DNA of 64,000 nucleotides from Croceitalea rosinachiae (GCF_031846445.1 NZ_JAVRHR010000003.1:186001-250000); one strand, 5' to 3'. Positions 7,504-14,791 are shown, numbered from the stretch's first letter. Notes: generated by a model not told the origin, from the sequence alone. Made by a program: numbers and translations.

Positions 7504-8316
7504 ATGAGATTGATAATTCGATTCTTACGCAGTATTTTCCTTTTTGGGTGCATAGTACTTGTTCATTCTTGTGACGAACAAATAAAAAACAGTTATCGAG
7601 ATGATATAGGACAATGTATCCCTGAAGGACAAAAGGCCATTGTGAATCTCAAATATACAGACAGCCCTGGTGGAGAAACCCGCTATTTTATTGATTGTGA
7701 AATGTTCAATGGTGATACCTGTACTAATTTAGTAACAGTTCATGACTTTGAGTTTTTAAAAATAGGCGATACTATATCTAGGGAATCGGCAAGAAACGAA
7801 TGTCTTAAAATACATGGTGTGCCATGTAAAGAAGCCAATAGACTGAGTCTTAAGATTATTCTTTTTGTTTTAATTTTTATCGGCATTCCTTTTTTTATCG
7901 ACTTTGTTTATGGTGATAAACTAAACGAACTTTTTAAGTCCACTTGGGTTGGAAAAGTTTGGTATGTTATCAAAAAGTTTTTCAAGAAACTAGTTCATGT
8001 TGAATACGGATTCAACATATTTTGCTTGATAGTTGGCACAGCGGAAGTGCTTTTGGGAATTGTATTGTGGAAATTAGGAATTGAGATTTATGGAAGTGTT
8101 GGATTTCTGTTTATTGTAAAGTGGCTGCTGTTATTTACGACCGCTGCTATTGTATTATTATGGATTTTTGGTGGACTGGATAATCTCATGAAAAATCTTA
8201 CCATTATCTCCTTAGGGACTATCTTTATTTGTATGATTACACTGTTTTTTGGTTTGTTGGGATTGAGTTATGTGGATATGGTAAAATTCCATTTTGAGAA
8301 CATGCGAAGTAGCTGA
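7504..8316 (+). CDS. Lipoprotein with four C-terminal membrane helices
   Basis: This 270-residue protein starts with a lipoprotein-type signal (lipobox LVHSC, Cys at about 23) and a Cys-containing extracytoplasmic domain of about 85 residues. Four membrane helices follow (about 119-137, 178-198, 200-222, 230-256). The combination is unusual and I know no named family for it. A role at the inner membrane, for example immunity against a wall-targeting toxin, is possible but unproven. Confidence 0.55.
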   Translation: MRLIIRFLRSIFLFGCIVLVHSCDEQIKNSYRDDIGQCIPEGQKAIVNLKYTDSPGGETRYFIDCEMFNGDTCTNLVTVHDFEFLKIGDTISRESARNECLKIHGVPCKEANRLSLKIILFVLIFIGIPFFIDFVYGDKLNELFKSTWVGKVWYVIKKFFKKLVHVEYGFNIFCLIVGTAEVLLGIVLWKLGIEIYGSVGFLFIVKWLLLFTTAAIVLLWIFGGLDNLMKNLTIISLGTIFICMITLFFGLLGLSYVDMVKFHFENMRSS

Positions 8317-8320
8317 TTGA

Positions 8321-8452
8321 ACACTTCCATTATGGTCATTTCTACCCTTTTGGAAACGCCACAAGGATAGTATCCCAATTTACATTGGCATAGTACTAGT
8401 GGTACTTTTAGTCTTATTTATTATATTAATACATCGTTCTAGGAATCGATGA
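8321..8452 (+). pseudogene. Remnant of a small membrane-protein gene
   Basis: An open frame of 43 codons without an ATG ends in a membrane helix (IPIYIGIVLVVLLVLFIIL) and a basic tail, with stop at 8450-8452. The next array repeat follows 7 bp later. This matches the gene-stop-repeat spacing of intact cassettes, so I read it as the 3' end of a cassette gene that lost its start. Confidence 0.4.
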
Positions 8453-8491
8453 AAAAATCAAAGTTCAATTAAACGATAAACTGAGAATTAA

Positions 8492-8743
8492 ATGATTCGC
8501 TTTTTCCAAATAATTTTCGGGGGTATTATATTTAATTTTATTGGGGCCTCAATAAGATGGATTTATGGTTCTGTTTGGAGAACTCTGTTCAACAAACCCA
8601 AATTTACTTTTAAAGAATATCTATATGGGCCAAAAGGTACTAATGATTACTATGACAAGAATGCACATGAATTGAATAACAAATTAATTGGAATATTCGC
8701 AATTGGTATTGCAGGTGCAATAATTGTCGCCAAATCATTATAG
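8492..8743 (+). CDS. Small membrane protein, unknown
   Basis: This 83-residue protein has a hydrophobic N-terminus (about 3-27), a polar middle with LFNKPKFTFKEYLYGPKG, and a C-terminal helix (about 65-80). It follows the array repeat at 8460-8477 by 14 bp. Its stop lies 3 bp before the next repeat. No family was recognised. Confidence 0.5.
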   Translation: MIRFFQIIFGGIIFNFIGASIRWIYGSVWRTLFNKPKFTFKEYLYGPKGTNDYYDKNAHELNNKLIGIFAIGIAGAIIVAKSL

Positions 8744-8781
8744 TCAAAAGTTCAAATAAAGGATGCCAAGACAATTTTTTT

Positions 8782-9102
8782 ATGTCCAAGGATATTGATG
8801 TAGATATTATACCCTTATTCCTACTTCTAGGAGTTGGAATAATTCTTTGGCTAATTAAACGTTGGAGATTTAATTTAAAGAAAAAAAGTCGTCGAAACTA
8901 TTATCGCAATACCTATTTAAAATCGGATGCATGGAAAAGAAAACGTTATGTTGTACTAAAACGAGATAATTGGAAATGTGTTTATTGCGGCAAAAGAGCT
9001 ACACAAGTTCATCATAAAAGGTACGCGAAGAAAAATATTGGAAAAGAACCTATTAAATGGTTGGTTTCAATTTGTAAGTCATGTCATGATGAATTGCATT
9101 AA
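8782..9102 (+). CDS. Membrane-anchored HNH endonuclease
   Basis: This 106-residue protein has one membrane helix (about 9-26, IIPLFLLLGVGIILWLI), a basic linker and a complete small HNH domain. Visible are CVYC (C66, C69), the HH pair (H77, H78) and CKSCHDELH (C98, C101, H102, H106), i.e. the zinc knuckles and catalytic histidines. HNH domains nick or cut DNA. Anchoring one to a membrane is uncommon and might act on incoming DNA. It is flanked by array repeats at 8747-8764 and 9127-9144. Confidence 0.8.
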   Translation: MSKDIDVDIIPLFLLLGVGIILWLIKRWRFNLKKKSRRNYYRNTYLKSDAWKRKRYVVLKRDNWKCVYCGKRATQVHHKRYAKKNIGKEPIKWLVSICKSCHDELH

Positions 9103-9164
9103 GAATTTGTAATTTATCAAAAAACAAGAGTTCAATAAAAGGATTCGTAAACTTAGTTTTTGCA

Positions 9165-9353
9165 ATGAATTACAAATTCTTAATTCTTGGTACTCTCGGT
9201 TGGATTGTAGCTATTTGGATATTTCCATTCGCCAGAAAAAGAATAAATGAAGGAGAATTGAATCACTTAACAGTAAAGGGCATTATCCTACCGGTAATTC
9301 TGTTTATCATGGGATTATATTTTATCGCCCGAGAGCTGTCTAAAATATTATAG
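9165..9353 (+). CDS. Small two-helix membrane protein
   Basis: This 62-residue protein has two membrane helices (about 4-22 and 40-58) joined by a basic loop (RKRINEGELNH). It is a single cassette between the repeats at 9127-9144 and 9362-9379. No function can be assigned. Confidence 0.5.
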   Translation: MNYKFLILGTLGWIVAIWIFPFARKRINEGELNHLTVKGIILPVILFIMGLYFIARELSKIL

Positions 9354-9404
9354 GTTTAAAAAAAGTTCAAATAAACGATTCACTTGAAATACCGAAAATC
9401 AGAT

Positions 9405-10238
9405 ATGAACTATATCAAGAAGTATTTATTTCTTCTCTCTTTTATATTTAGTTTTTACCACAGTTATACCCAAAACAAAGAAGTCGTCTTCAGTTCTGAA
9501 TTGGTAGGAGATGATGGGGTCATAGGAATAAATGAATTAGTAAAAATCAAATTCACCGGCAATGTAGATTTCGAAGGCATCAGTGACCTCCCTTTCGAAG
9601 ACTTCAAAATTATAAGCGGCCCAACCCCTTCAACTTACACTGACAAAGAAACTGGAAAAAGAGTAAAAAAGGAAAGTGCCGGTTCCTTACTCAAATCTTA
9701 CTATTACATTCTAATGCCGGAAAGAAAGGGGAATCTAAATATTAGGGCTGAACAAATGGAGTTTAAGGAAAAGTTATACGAAGCCCAACCAATAGACATT
9801 AAGGTAACTGATAGTGTTGAAATTGTAGATTACGTAACCAGTGGTATGATAACTGCACAAGAAGAAATTCAATTAACTGCTGAAGTAATTTATAATTCCA
9901 CCCACAAAGATTCTCTAAATGTGGTTTATAAGTTATTCTTTCCTTTTTCCATCGGTTTGCAAAGATTTGGGTTCTTAAAAATTCCAGACTACAGTAAATT
10001 TAATGGAGTTGATGTGCCAATTTCAGAATACGAACCCAAAAATGAAAATCATGATGGAAAAAACTATAGAAGTATTGTTTTAAAAAGTTTTGTTATTCCG
10101 AGTTCAAAGAATCAAGAATTTGAAATAGAGCCATTATCTATAGAGTTGTTTTTTGAAGTTCCTACCTTTGAGTTAGATTTAAATGGGAGTAGAATTTACG
10201 AATCTCTTTATTTTCATTTAGATTCAATTCCAAAATAG
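9405..10238 (+). CDS. BatD-like N-terminal domain protein, secreted
   Basis: I chose the ATG at 9405 over an in-frame TTG at 9384 because it begins a clean signal peptide (MNYIKKYLFLLSFIFSFYHSY, cleavage near YTQ). The 277-residue product matches the N-terminal part of BatD proteins: GVIGINELVKIKF, LPFEDFKIISGPTPS and YYYILMPERKGNLNI. BatD belongs to the Bat aerotolerance operon and normally has further domains and a membrane anchor. Here it stands alone as a cassette, so its role is unclear. Confidence 0.65.
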   Translation: MNYIKKYLFLLSFIFSFYHSYTQNKEVVFSSELVGDDGVIGINELVKIKFTGNVDFEGISDLPFEDFKIISGPTPSTYTDKETGKRVKKESAGSLLKSYYYILMPERKGNLNIRAEQMEFKEKLYEAQPIDIKVTDSVEIVDYVTSGMITAQEEIQLTAEVIYNSTHKDSLNVVYKLFFPFSIGLQRFGFLKIPDYSKFNGVDVPISEYEPKNENHDGKNYRSIVLKSFVIPSSKNQEFEIEPLSIELFFEVPTFELDLNGSRIYESLYFHLDSIPK

Positions 10239-10274
10239 AGGGGTTTATTCAAAGTTCAAAAAAACGATTAATAA

Positions 10275-10655
10275 ATGGGTTCAGTTGAAAGAGGGTTGGG
10301 AGTTCTTATAGAATCATTTTCAGAATTTCTACAAAGACTTTTTGAGGGAAATAGCAACAATGAGCCTAGTGAAAAGGAGTTGGAAAAAATATTAATGACT
10401 CAAGGTAATCTTTCCGTTAAGGAAACCCTGGAGTTGCCATTTTCAAAACTGCTCATTAAATTAAAGAATATTGATACCAAGAATTTGGACCGGCTTATAG
10501 TACATCTTTATAACGAAATGCTTGAAGACAAAACTAATACACCGGAAAGGCTAGAAAACACCATAATGCAATTAGTAAGTTATCTGGACGATGAAAGGGA
10601 TGAGTTTTCTCTTGATAGGAATAACATAAAAAATTCTTTACTTCATAAGAAGTGA
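10275..10655 (+). CDS. Small helical protein, unknown
   Basis: This 126-residue soluble, charged protein is predicted mostly helical by eye (FSEFLQRLFEG, LSVKETLELPFSKLLIKL, YNEMLEDK). It has no signal or membrane segment. It starts 6 bp after the repeat at 10251-10268 and stops just before the repeat at 10658-10675. No family was recognised. Confidence 0.5.
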   Translation: MGSVERGLGVLIESFSEFLQRLFEGNSNNEPSEKELEKILMTQGNLSVKETLELPFSKLLIKLKNIDTKNLDRLIVHLYNEMLEDKTNTPERLENTIMQLVSYLDDERDEFSLDRNNIKNSLLHKK

Positions 10656-10673
10656 GTAAAGTTCAAATAAATG

Positions 10674-11321
10674 ATGACCAAATACTATGTAATTCATGTG
10701 AAGGATGAAAGTGCTGGTGAATATCCAGATTCATACGATTGGGATAATCCATATGCTCCATCAAAACTTCGAAAATACATTAGGGATCATAAAGAATTTC
10801 CCTCCTTTACCCCAAATCTGGAATTGGAGATTTATGATGACTCTGAATTCAATAAAATAAACGACTTCATATTTGGTCCGATAAAAACCTTCTGCATTTC
10901 GGAAAAGGTAAAAAGAATACTAAACACTTTTAATCTTCCGAAACATAGATACTATCCAGTTAAAGTTTTAGAGCCAAGGAAGTACTTAGGGATTTTTAAA
11001 ACCAAAAAAGAAATTAAAAACCCATATTACGCTTTTTGTTATGACAGCTTCCATATCTCAAATTTGGATAATTGTATCGATTTTGACAGAACTTCAATCA
11101 CCAAGGATTCTATGGGTATTGACAAATCGGATGAAGTATTCTTTAAAAACAATTTCGACCATTCATTGGACCTTTTTGAAATTAGGCTATCTTGGATGAC
11201 TTACGTGTCTGAAAGATTAAAGGAAAGCTTAATCAAGGAAGAAGTTACTGGAATTGAATTCTCGGAGATTAATGAAAGAAAATATATGGTTGATAGGCCA
11301 AACCCTAAATTAATTTGGTAG
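10674..11321 (+). CDS. Imm11/DUF1629-like immunity-type protein
   Basis: I chose the second of two consecutive ATGs (10671, 10674) because it begins inside the GAT of the array repeat, as in two other cassettes. The 215-residue protein follows the pattern of the Imm11/DUF1629 immunity family: FGPIKTFCISEKVKRIL, then YYPVKVLEP, then YYAFCYDSFHIS, and a C-terminal VSERLKESLIKEEVTGIEFSEI. Family members neutralise polymorphic toxins of competing bacteria. The assignment is by eye and needs a profile search. Confidence 0.55.
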   Translation: MTKYYVIHVKDESAGEYPDSYDWDNPYAPSKLRKYIRDHKEFPSFTPNLELEIYDDSEFNKINDFIFGPIKTFCISEKVKRILNTFNLPKHRYYPVKVLEPRKYLGIFKTKKEIKNPYYAFCYDSFHISNLDNCIDFDRTSITKDSMGIDKSDEVFFKNNFDHSLDLFEIRLSWMTYVSERLKESLIKEEVTGIEFSEINERKYMVDRPNPKLIW

Positions 11322-11341
11322 TAAAGTTTAAATAAAGGATT

Positions 11342-11782
11342 GTGAAGAGTTTAAAGATTTTAGTAATAGTGGTTCTGGTTGTTGTCGGATGGATTTTTGG
11401 ATTTTACTTAATGAAAAAAAAGGTCGATGAAGCCGTAGGACTTAATGATGAGTTCTTCATAAAAGTTGCAAACACATATTACAATGATAGTTTTAGTGGG
11501 GTTGTATCTAAAAAGTTTATTGATTGGGAGCAGCATGGATTTAAAAAAGTAATTCTTGTGAATCAATCCGAAACAAGAGAGATAAGGTTGGATTATGAGT
11601 GGATGGAACTATTTAAGTTCATAAAAGTAGGTGACTCGGTTACCAAGGAGAAGAAAACCTTGGACATGAGATTAAAAAGAAACGAACTAGACACCATGAT
11701 TAGGCTTAACTTTTCAAACATAAAGAACAGTTGGGATTATATTGATTTCTTGCATGAATTAGATAGTATATACGATAAATAA
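11342..11782 (+). CDS. Single-helix membrane-anchored protein, unknown
   Basis: This 146-residue protein has one N-terminal membrane helix (about 4-24) followed by a soluble domain with FSGVVSKKFIDWEQHG and KFIKVGDSVTKEKKTLDM. The start is GTG at 11342, or possibly ATT at 11339 inside the repeat. The stop TAA at 11780-11782 overlaps the next repeat. Similar small domains occur elsewhere in Bacteroidota, but I cannot name one. Confidence 0.5.
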   Translation: MKSLKILVIVVLVVVGWIFGFYLMKKKVDEAVGLNDEFFIKVANTYYNDSFSGVVSKKFIDWEQHGFKKVILVNQSETREIRLDYEWMELFKFIKVGDSVTKEKKTLDMRLKRNELDTMIRLNFSNIKNSWDYIDFLHELDSIYDK

Positions 11783-11796
11783 AGTTCATTAAAACG

Positions 11797-12033
11797 ATGG
11801 CCAACCTTGATAATATATATCTAGTAATTTTATATTCAGTTCTAGGCCTGCCTATTGCAATTATTAGATTTATTGGTTTTAATGTAATCGCATTGTTTCA
11901 AATAAAAGGCACCAAGAGTTACAAGGATTTATGGTCCAAGAATGAAATGCTGAAAATATTCGTACATCCATATAACATGCTATTTGGGATAGTTTTATTT
12001 TTAATTGTCCTCTTTATCGATGGTTGGTTTTAA
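11797..12033 (+). CDS. Small membrane protein, unknown
   Basis: This 78-residue protein has two membrane regions (about 6-34 and 58-75). Its ATG lies inside the last bases of the repeat at 11781-11798. The preceding gene's stop overlaps the other end of the same repeat, so only this repeat separates the two genes. Confidence 0.5.
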   Translation: MANLDNIYLVILYSVLGLPIAIIRFIGFNVIALFQIKGTKSYKDLWSKNEMLKIFVHPYNMLFGIVLFLIVLFIDGWF

Positions 12034-12109
12034 ACAACTTCAATTAATAGTTCAATAAAACGATAATTAAACATAAGAGCTCAACCGTTGTAACACATTT
12101 AAAAAAAAA

Positions 12110-12727
12110 ATGATTAAATCCAAGTTTATAATTTATATCATCTTATCACTCTTTTTATCTTGTAGGACTGACCCAAATGAACAAATTGATGAAGGAAAGA
12201 TAGAGAATGAAGTTTATCATAGCCCTGAAATTGGATGGACGATGAAAATTCCAAAAGGTTGGAATGTAACACACAGAAATGTTTTAGATAAAAGAAATAA
12301 AATTGGACTAGATGCTATAAATGAATCTGTTGATGCGGACTATGATATTAATGGACTAAAACAGCTTCTAAATCTACAAAAAGATCAATTCAATGGATTT
12401 CAATCATCTTCTGAACCATTCGAACTAGAGTATGAAGGAGAGTGGGAAGAAAATAATGCGGCATTAAAAGAACTGGTTTATGGTACTTATCTACACAAAG
12501 GAATAAAAACAGATTCAACGGAGACCAAGATTGTAGAAATAGATGAACTTAAATTTCATAAGTACCAATTTACCATTTATGACCCTAAAGGAAATGTAAT
12601 CCTAAATCAACTAATGTATAGTAGATTGATAAATGGATTAGACTTTGGAATAAACATTAATTACAACAATGAATCCGACAAAAACGAACTGTTAAAAGCT
12701 TGGAAAAATTCAAAATTCAAAAAATAA
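12110..12727 (+). CDS. Lipoprotein with PsbP-like pattern
   Basis: This 205-residue protein has a lipoprotein signal (lipobox LFLSC, Cys at about 18) and then GWTMKIPKGWNV, which resembles the start of PsbP-like/DUF1795-type domains. The rest alternates strands and helices and ends in LLKAWKNSKFKK. It is probably anchored in the periplasm or outer membrane. It starts 46 bp after the repeat at 12047-12064, the longest repeat-to-start distance in the array. Confidence 0.5.
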   Translation: MIKSKFIIYIILSLFLSCRTDPNEQIDEGKIENEVYHSPEIGWTMKIPKGWNVTHRNVLDKRNKIGLDAINESVDADYDINGLKQLLNLQKDQFNGFQSSSEPFELEYEGEWEENNAALKELVYGTYLHKGIKTDSTETKIVEIDELKFHKYQFTIYDPKGNVILNQLMYSRLINGLDFGININYNNESDKNELLKAWKNSKFKK

Positions 12728-12776
12728 AAAAGTGTTACGACAAAGAATTGAGCTGAAACCAAAGTTCAAATAAACG

Positions 12777-12962
12777 ATGACAGAATCCAATAAGAATACC
12801 TTCCTTCGATTAGTCCTAATTGGTTGGAAACTTGGTTTTTTTGTTTTACTAGGATTTCTTGCATATAGTATTTATAACAAGATTACCGGTGCCATAATTT
12901 TCTGCGTAGTCTTTTTGATATTTACTGGCTATTTCATTAAAAAGTACTCTCAGAAAGTATAG
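12777..12962 (+). CDS. Small two-helix membrane protein
   Basis: This 61-residue protein has membrane segments at about 12-30 and 37-55. The ATG is formed by the last two bases of the repeat at 12761-12778 plus the next G. No function can be assigned. Confidence 0.45.
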   Translation: MTESNKNTFLRLVLIGWKLGFFVLLGFLAYSIYNKITGAIIFCVVFLIFTGYFIKKYSQKV

Positions 12963-13005
12963 GTGAATAAATAAAGTTTAAATAAACGATTGTTCGATGT
13001 TTTAA

Positions 13006-13356
13006 ATGAAAAAGATTATTCTTGTATTCATCATTATTATTTTATCCCTAATATTTTGGAATAGCTTTTTTCCGAAAACCTTAGTAGCGGGTACTTATGT
13101 CAGTAATAATATGGAACCGCTATTAGAAGGCCCAAAAGGTATTGATACACTGGTTCTTCTCGAAAATGGAAAATACGAAAATCGGACATGGGGAGAAGGG
13201 AACTATGAAATCAATGGTAGCGAAATACATTTTATCATTCAATATCCGCATGGAGAAATGAATTACTACAGTTCTTTTAGTCGTCCTTACTTTATTGGAC
13301 CACCTCAAATAGTTTTGAATTATGATTTAGGGTACTTTTACCGTAAAGTTCAATAA
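13006..13356 (+). CDS. Small anchored protein, lipocalin-like pattern
   Basis: This 116-residue protein has an N-terminal membrane anchor (about 3-22) and a beta-rich domain with AGTYVSNN, DTLVLLENGKYENRTWG and NYEINGSEIHF. That pattern resembles small lipocalin-like folds of Bacteroidota. Its last codons (AAA GTT CAA TAA) are the array repeat itself. It is the last cassette, and the integrase gene ends 10 bp further on, facing it. Confidence 0.5.
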   Translation: MKKIILVFIIIILSLIFWNSFFPKTLVAGTYVSNNMEPLLEGPKGIDTLVLLENGKYENRTWGEGNYEINGSEIHFIIQYPHGEMNYYSSFSRPYFIGPPQIVLNYDLGYFYRKVQ

Positions 13357-13365
13357 AACGATTGT

Positions 13366-14616
13366 TTAATTTTTTGACTTCTTATTACCTTCCTTATCCT
13401 TAATCCCTGCCAACTTCTCCTTCAAAACCGACATATCATCACTAACCTTTTTAGTAATGATTTGAGCATAATGCTGTGTAGTTCGTAAATCTTTATGCCC
13501 TAACATTTTACCGACAGTTTCGATAGGCACCCCATTGGAAAGTGTTACTGTTGTGGCAAATGTATGCCGTGCCAAATGTGTGGTCAAGTTCTTTTTAATG
13601 CCACAGAGGTCGCCAATTTCCTTTAGATAAGCATTGGCTTTCTGATTGCTTAGAACGGGAAGTACGCATTCTCCATCTATCACTTTTGGGTGGTCTTTGT
13701 ACTTTTCTAATATAGCTAGTGCGGTCGGGAGTAAGGGAATGCTAAATTTTGCATTGGTTTTGGTGCGCTTTGCCTCAATCCAAAGTTCTCCATCGATATT
13801 CATGACCAAATTATCCGGGTTCAACTTCTTCACATCAATATAGGCTAACCCAGTGTAACAACAGAACACGAACATATCCCTAACCATGGCAATTCGTGGC
13901 CATTTGATTTCAAGGTCTACCAAGCGTTGTAGTTCTTCTGCGGATAGAAATTCACGGTCTACCCATTTAAACTTAGCTTTGAAATTATAAAAAGGATCAC
14001 TATCAATCCATCCGTTCGCTACACTCAACCGAACAATCTTTTTAAAGTTATTAATATACTTTAAAGCACTATTATGGTTGCAATTTTTAATTGACTTCAT
14101 GAAGTAGTCAAACCGAGTTATAAATTTTAAGTCCACACTTCTTACCGGTAAATCCTCTCTCTTGTAATCATGTTGGATGAATTCTGCGATATGATTTCTA
14201 GTGGTGAAATAGCGCTTCCAGGTTCCGATGGCAAATTCCTTATCTACTAGTTTTTTCATTTGACGGTTATGTTCGTCAAATACTTCCAAAAGCATTTTTA
14301 CCTCTCTATCCTTACCTTGATAAATATTCTTAATGTCTATAGCTGTAAAAGGATTTCCTTCCTCTACCAATTCAAATTGAATCTTATTTACTTTAGCCCG
14401 AACCATGTCGAGATATTGATTAAGTTGCACAGCTTCCATGCCGGAACCGCGCATTCTTCCCGTCCGAGCATTCCATTTTTCAGGGTCAACTTTGCGAGAA
14501 ATACTCAATTCACTTCGTTTGCTATTTACGGTCAAACGCAAGTATATTGGGACTTTCACGTGTTTTTCAAAGTGTTTTCCTTTTAAGTAAAATAGCTGTG
14601 CGAAGGATGTATTCAT
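13366..14616 (-). CDS. CTnDOT-type tyrosine integrase
   Basis: This 416-residue protein has an N-terminal arm-type domain (about 1-100), a SAM-like core-binding domain (about 105-205) and a C-terminal catalytic domain. Catalytic positions visible are H347 and R350 (HLARHTFA), H374 (MLGHKD) and nucleophile Y383 (QHYAQI). At the first arginine position the sequence is YTGLAYIDV, with no Arg. CTnDOT-type integrases are known to lack that residue. It is beside the right direct repeat, as expected for the element's own integrase, and converges on the cassette array. Confidence 0.93.
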   Translation of the reverse strand: MNTSFAQLFYLKGKHFEKHVKVPIYLRLTVNSKRSELSISRKVDPEKWNARTGRMRGSGMEAVQLNQYLDMVRAKVNKIQFELVEEGNPFTAIDIKNIYQGKDREVKMLLEVFDEHNRQMKKLVDKEFAIGTWKRYFTTRNHIAEFIQHDYKREDLPVRSVDLKFITRFDYFMKSIKNCNHNSALKYINNFKKIVRLSVANGWIDSDPFYNFKAKFKWVDREFLSAEELQRLVDLEIKWPRIAMVRDMFVFCCYTGLAYIDVKKLNPDNLVMNIDGELWIEAKRTKTNAKFSIPLLPTALAILEKYKDHPKVIDGECVLPVLSNQKANAYLKEIGDLCGIKKNLTTHLARHTFATTVTLSNGVPIETVGKMLGHKDLRTTQHYAQIITKKVSDDMSVLKEKLAGIKDKEGNKKSKN

Positions 14617-14705
14617 TTTTCGTTCTTATTTGGACATGAAACAATATACAAAAAATAAAAATATCATTTTTGTAATTAACATAAAATCAGTAAATTACAA
14701 GGAAA

Positions 14706-14754
14706 TCGGTGAGTTAATTATTTGTTATATATGCTCACCGAATAGGTAACTTTT
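14706..14754. repeat. Right direct repeat (putative attR) and inverted arm
   Basis: The 24 bases at 14731-14754 repeat 274-297 with one change. Just inside lies TCGGTGAG (14706-14713), an exact inverse of CTCACCGA (14734-14741) in the repeat, 20 bp apart. The site lies between the integrase start and the ssrA terminator, where an integrase binding region is expected. Confidence 0.6.
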
Positions 14755-14791
14755 AGAATGGTATTATTTGACTATATTTGAATACATATAA

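Larger units (their letters stand above)
5321..13362 (+). repeat. 18-bp intergenic repeat array, consensus AAAGTTCAAATAAACGAT
   Basis: Thirteen clear same-orientation copies occur at 5321-5338, 8460-8477, 8747-8764, 9127-9144, 9362-9379, 10251-10268, 10658-10675, 11323-11340, 11781-11798, 12047-12064, 12761-12778, 12973-12990 and 13345-13362. Two decayed copies lie at 6089-6106 and 7427-7444. The final GAT is invariant among the clear copies, and the copies at 9362 and 12761 are identical. Each lies at a gene junction, a few bases after or overlapping the stop and often at the next start. I saw no copy elsewhere in the window. The motif lacks the GTTRRRY/RYYYAAC pair of integron attC sites. 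Confidence 0.88.
274..14754. mobile_element. Putative integrative element beside ssrA
   Basis: This 14.5-kb segment is bounded by near-perfect 24-bp direct repeats (274-297 and 14731-14754). It carries a tyrosine integrase at its right end, a serine resolvase, a toxin-antitoxin operon at its left end, and a run of accessory genes with no housekeeping function. The ssrA (tmRNA) gene, a common neighbourhood for integration, begins about 100 bp beyond the right repeat. I saw no relaxase, coupling protein or transfer gene, so the element would be non-conjugative or mobilised in trans. The boundaries are inferred from the repeats; an empty-site comparison would settle them. Confidence 0.65.

Noticed and set aside
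5321..13362. Array as a classical integron with attC sites
   Set aside because: The repeat is only 18 bp, lacks the GTTRRRY/RYYYAAC pair and an imperfect palindrome. The recombinase is CTnDOT-type and convergent with the array, not IntI-like and divergent.
5321..13362. Array as a CRISPR
   Set aside because: The repeats are separated by whole genes of 180-850 bp, not by uniform short spacers, and no cas gene is present.
5321..13362. The 18-bp repeat as only a ribosome-binding or promoter element
   Set aside because: Distance from repeat to start codon runs from overlap to 46 bp, the motif lacks TAnnTTTG, and the last copy precedes no same-strand gene. An expression role is not excluded but does not explain the layout.
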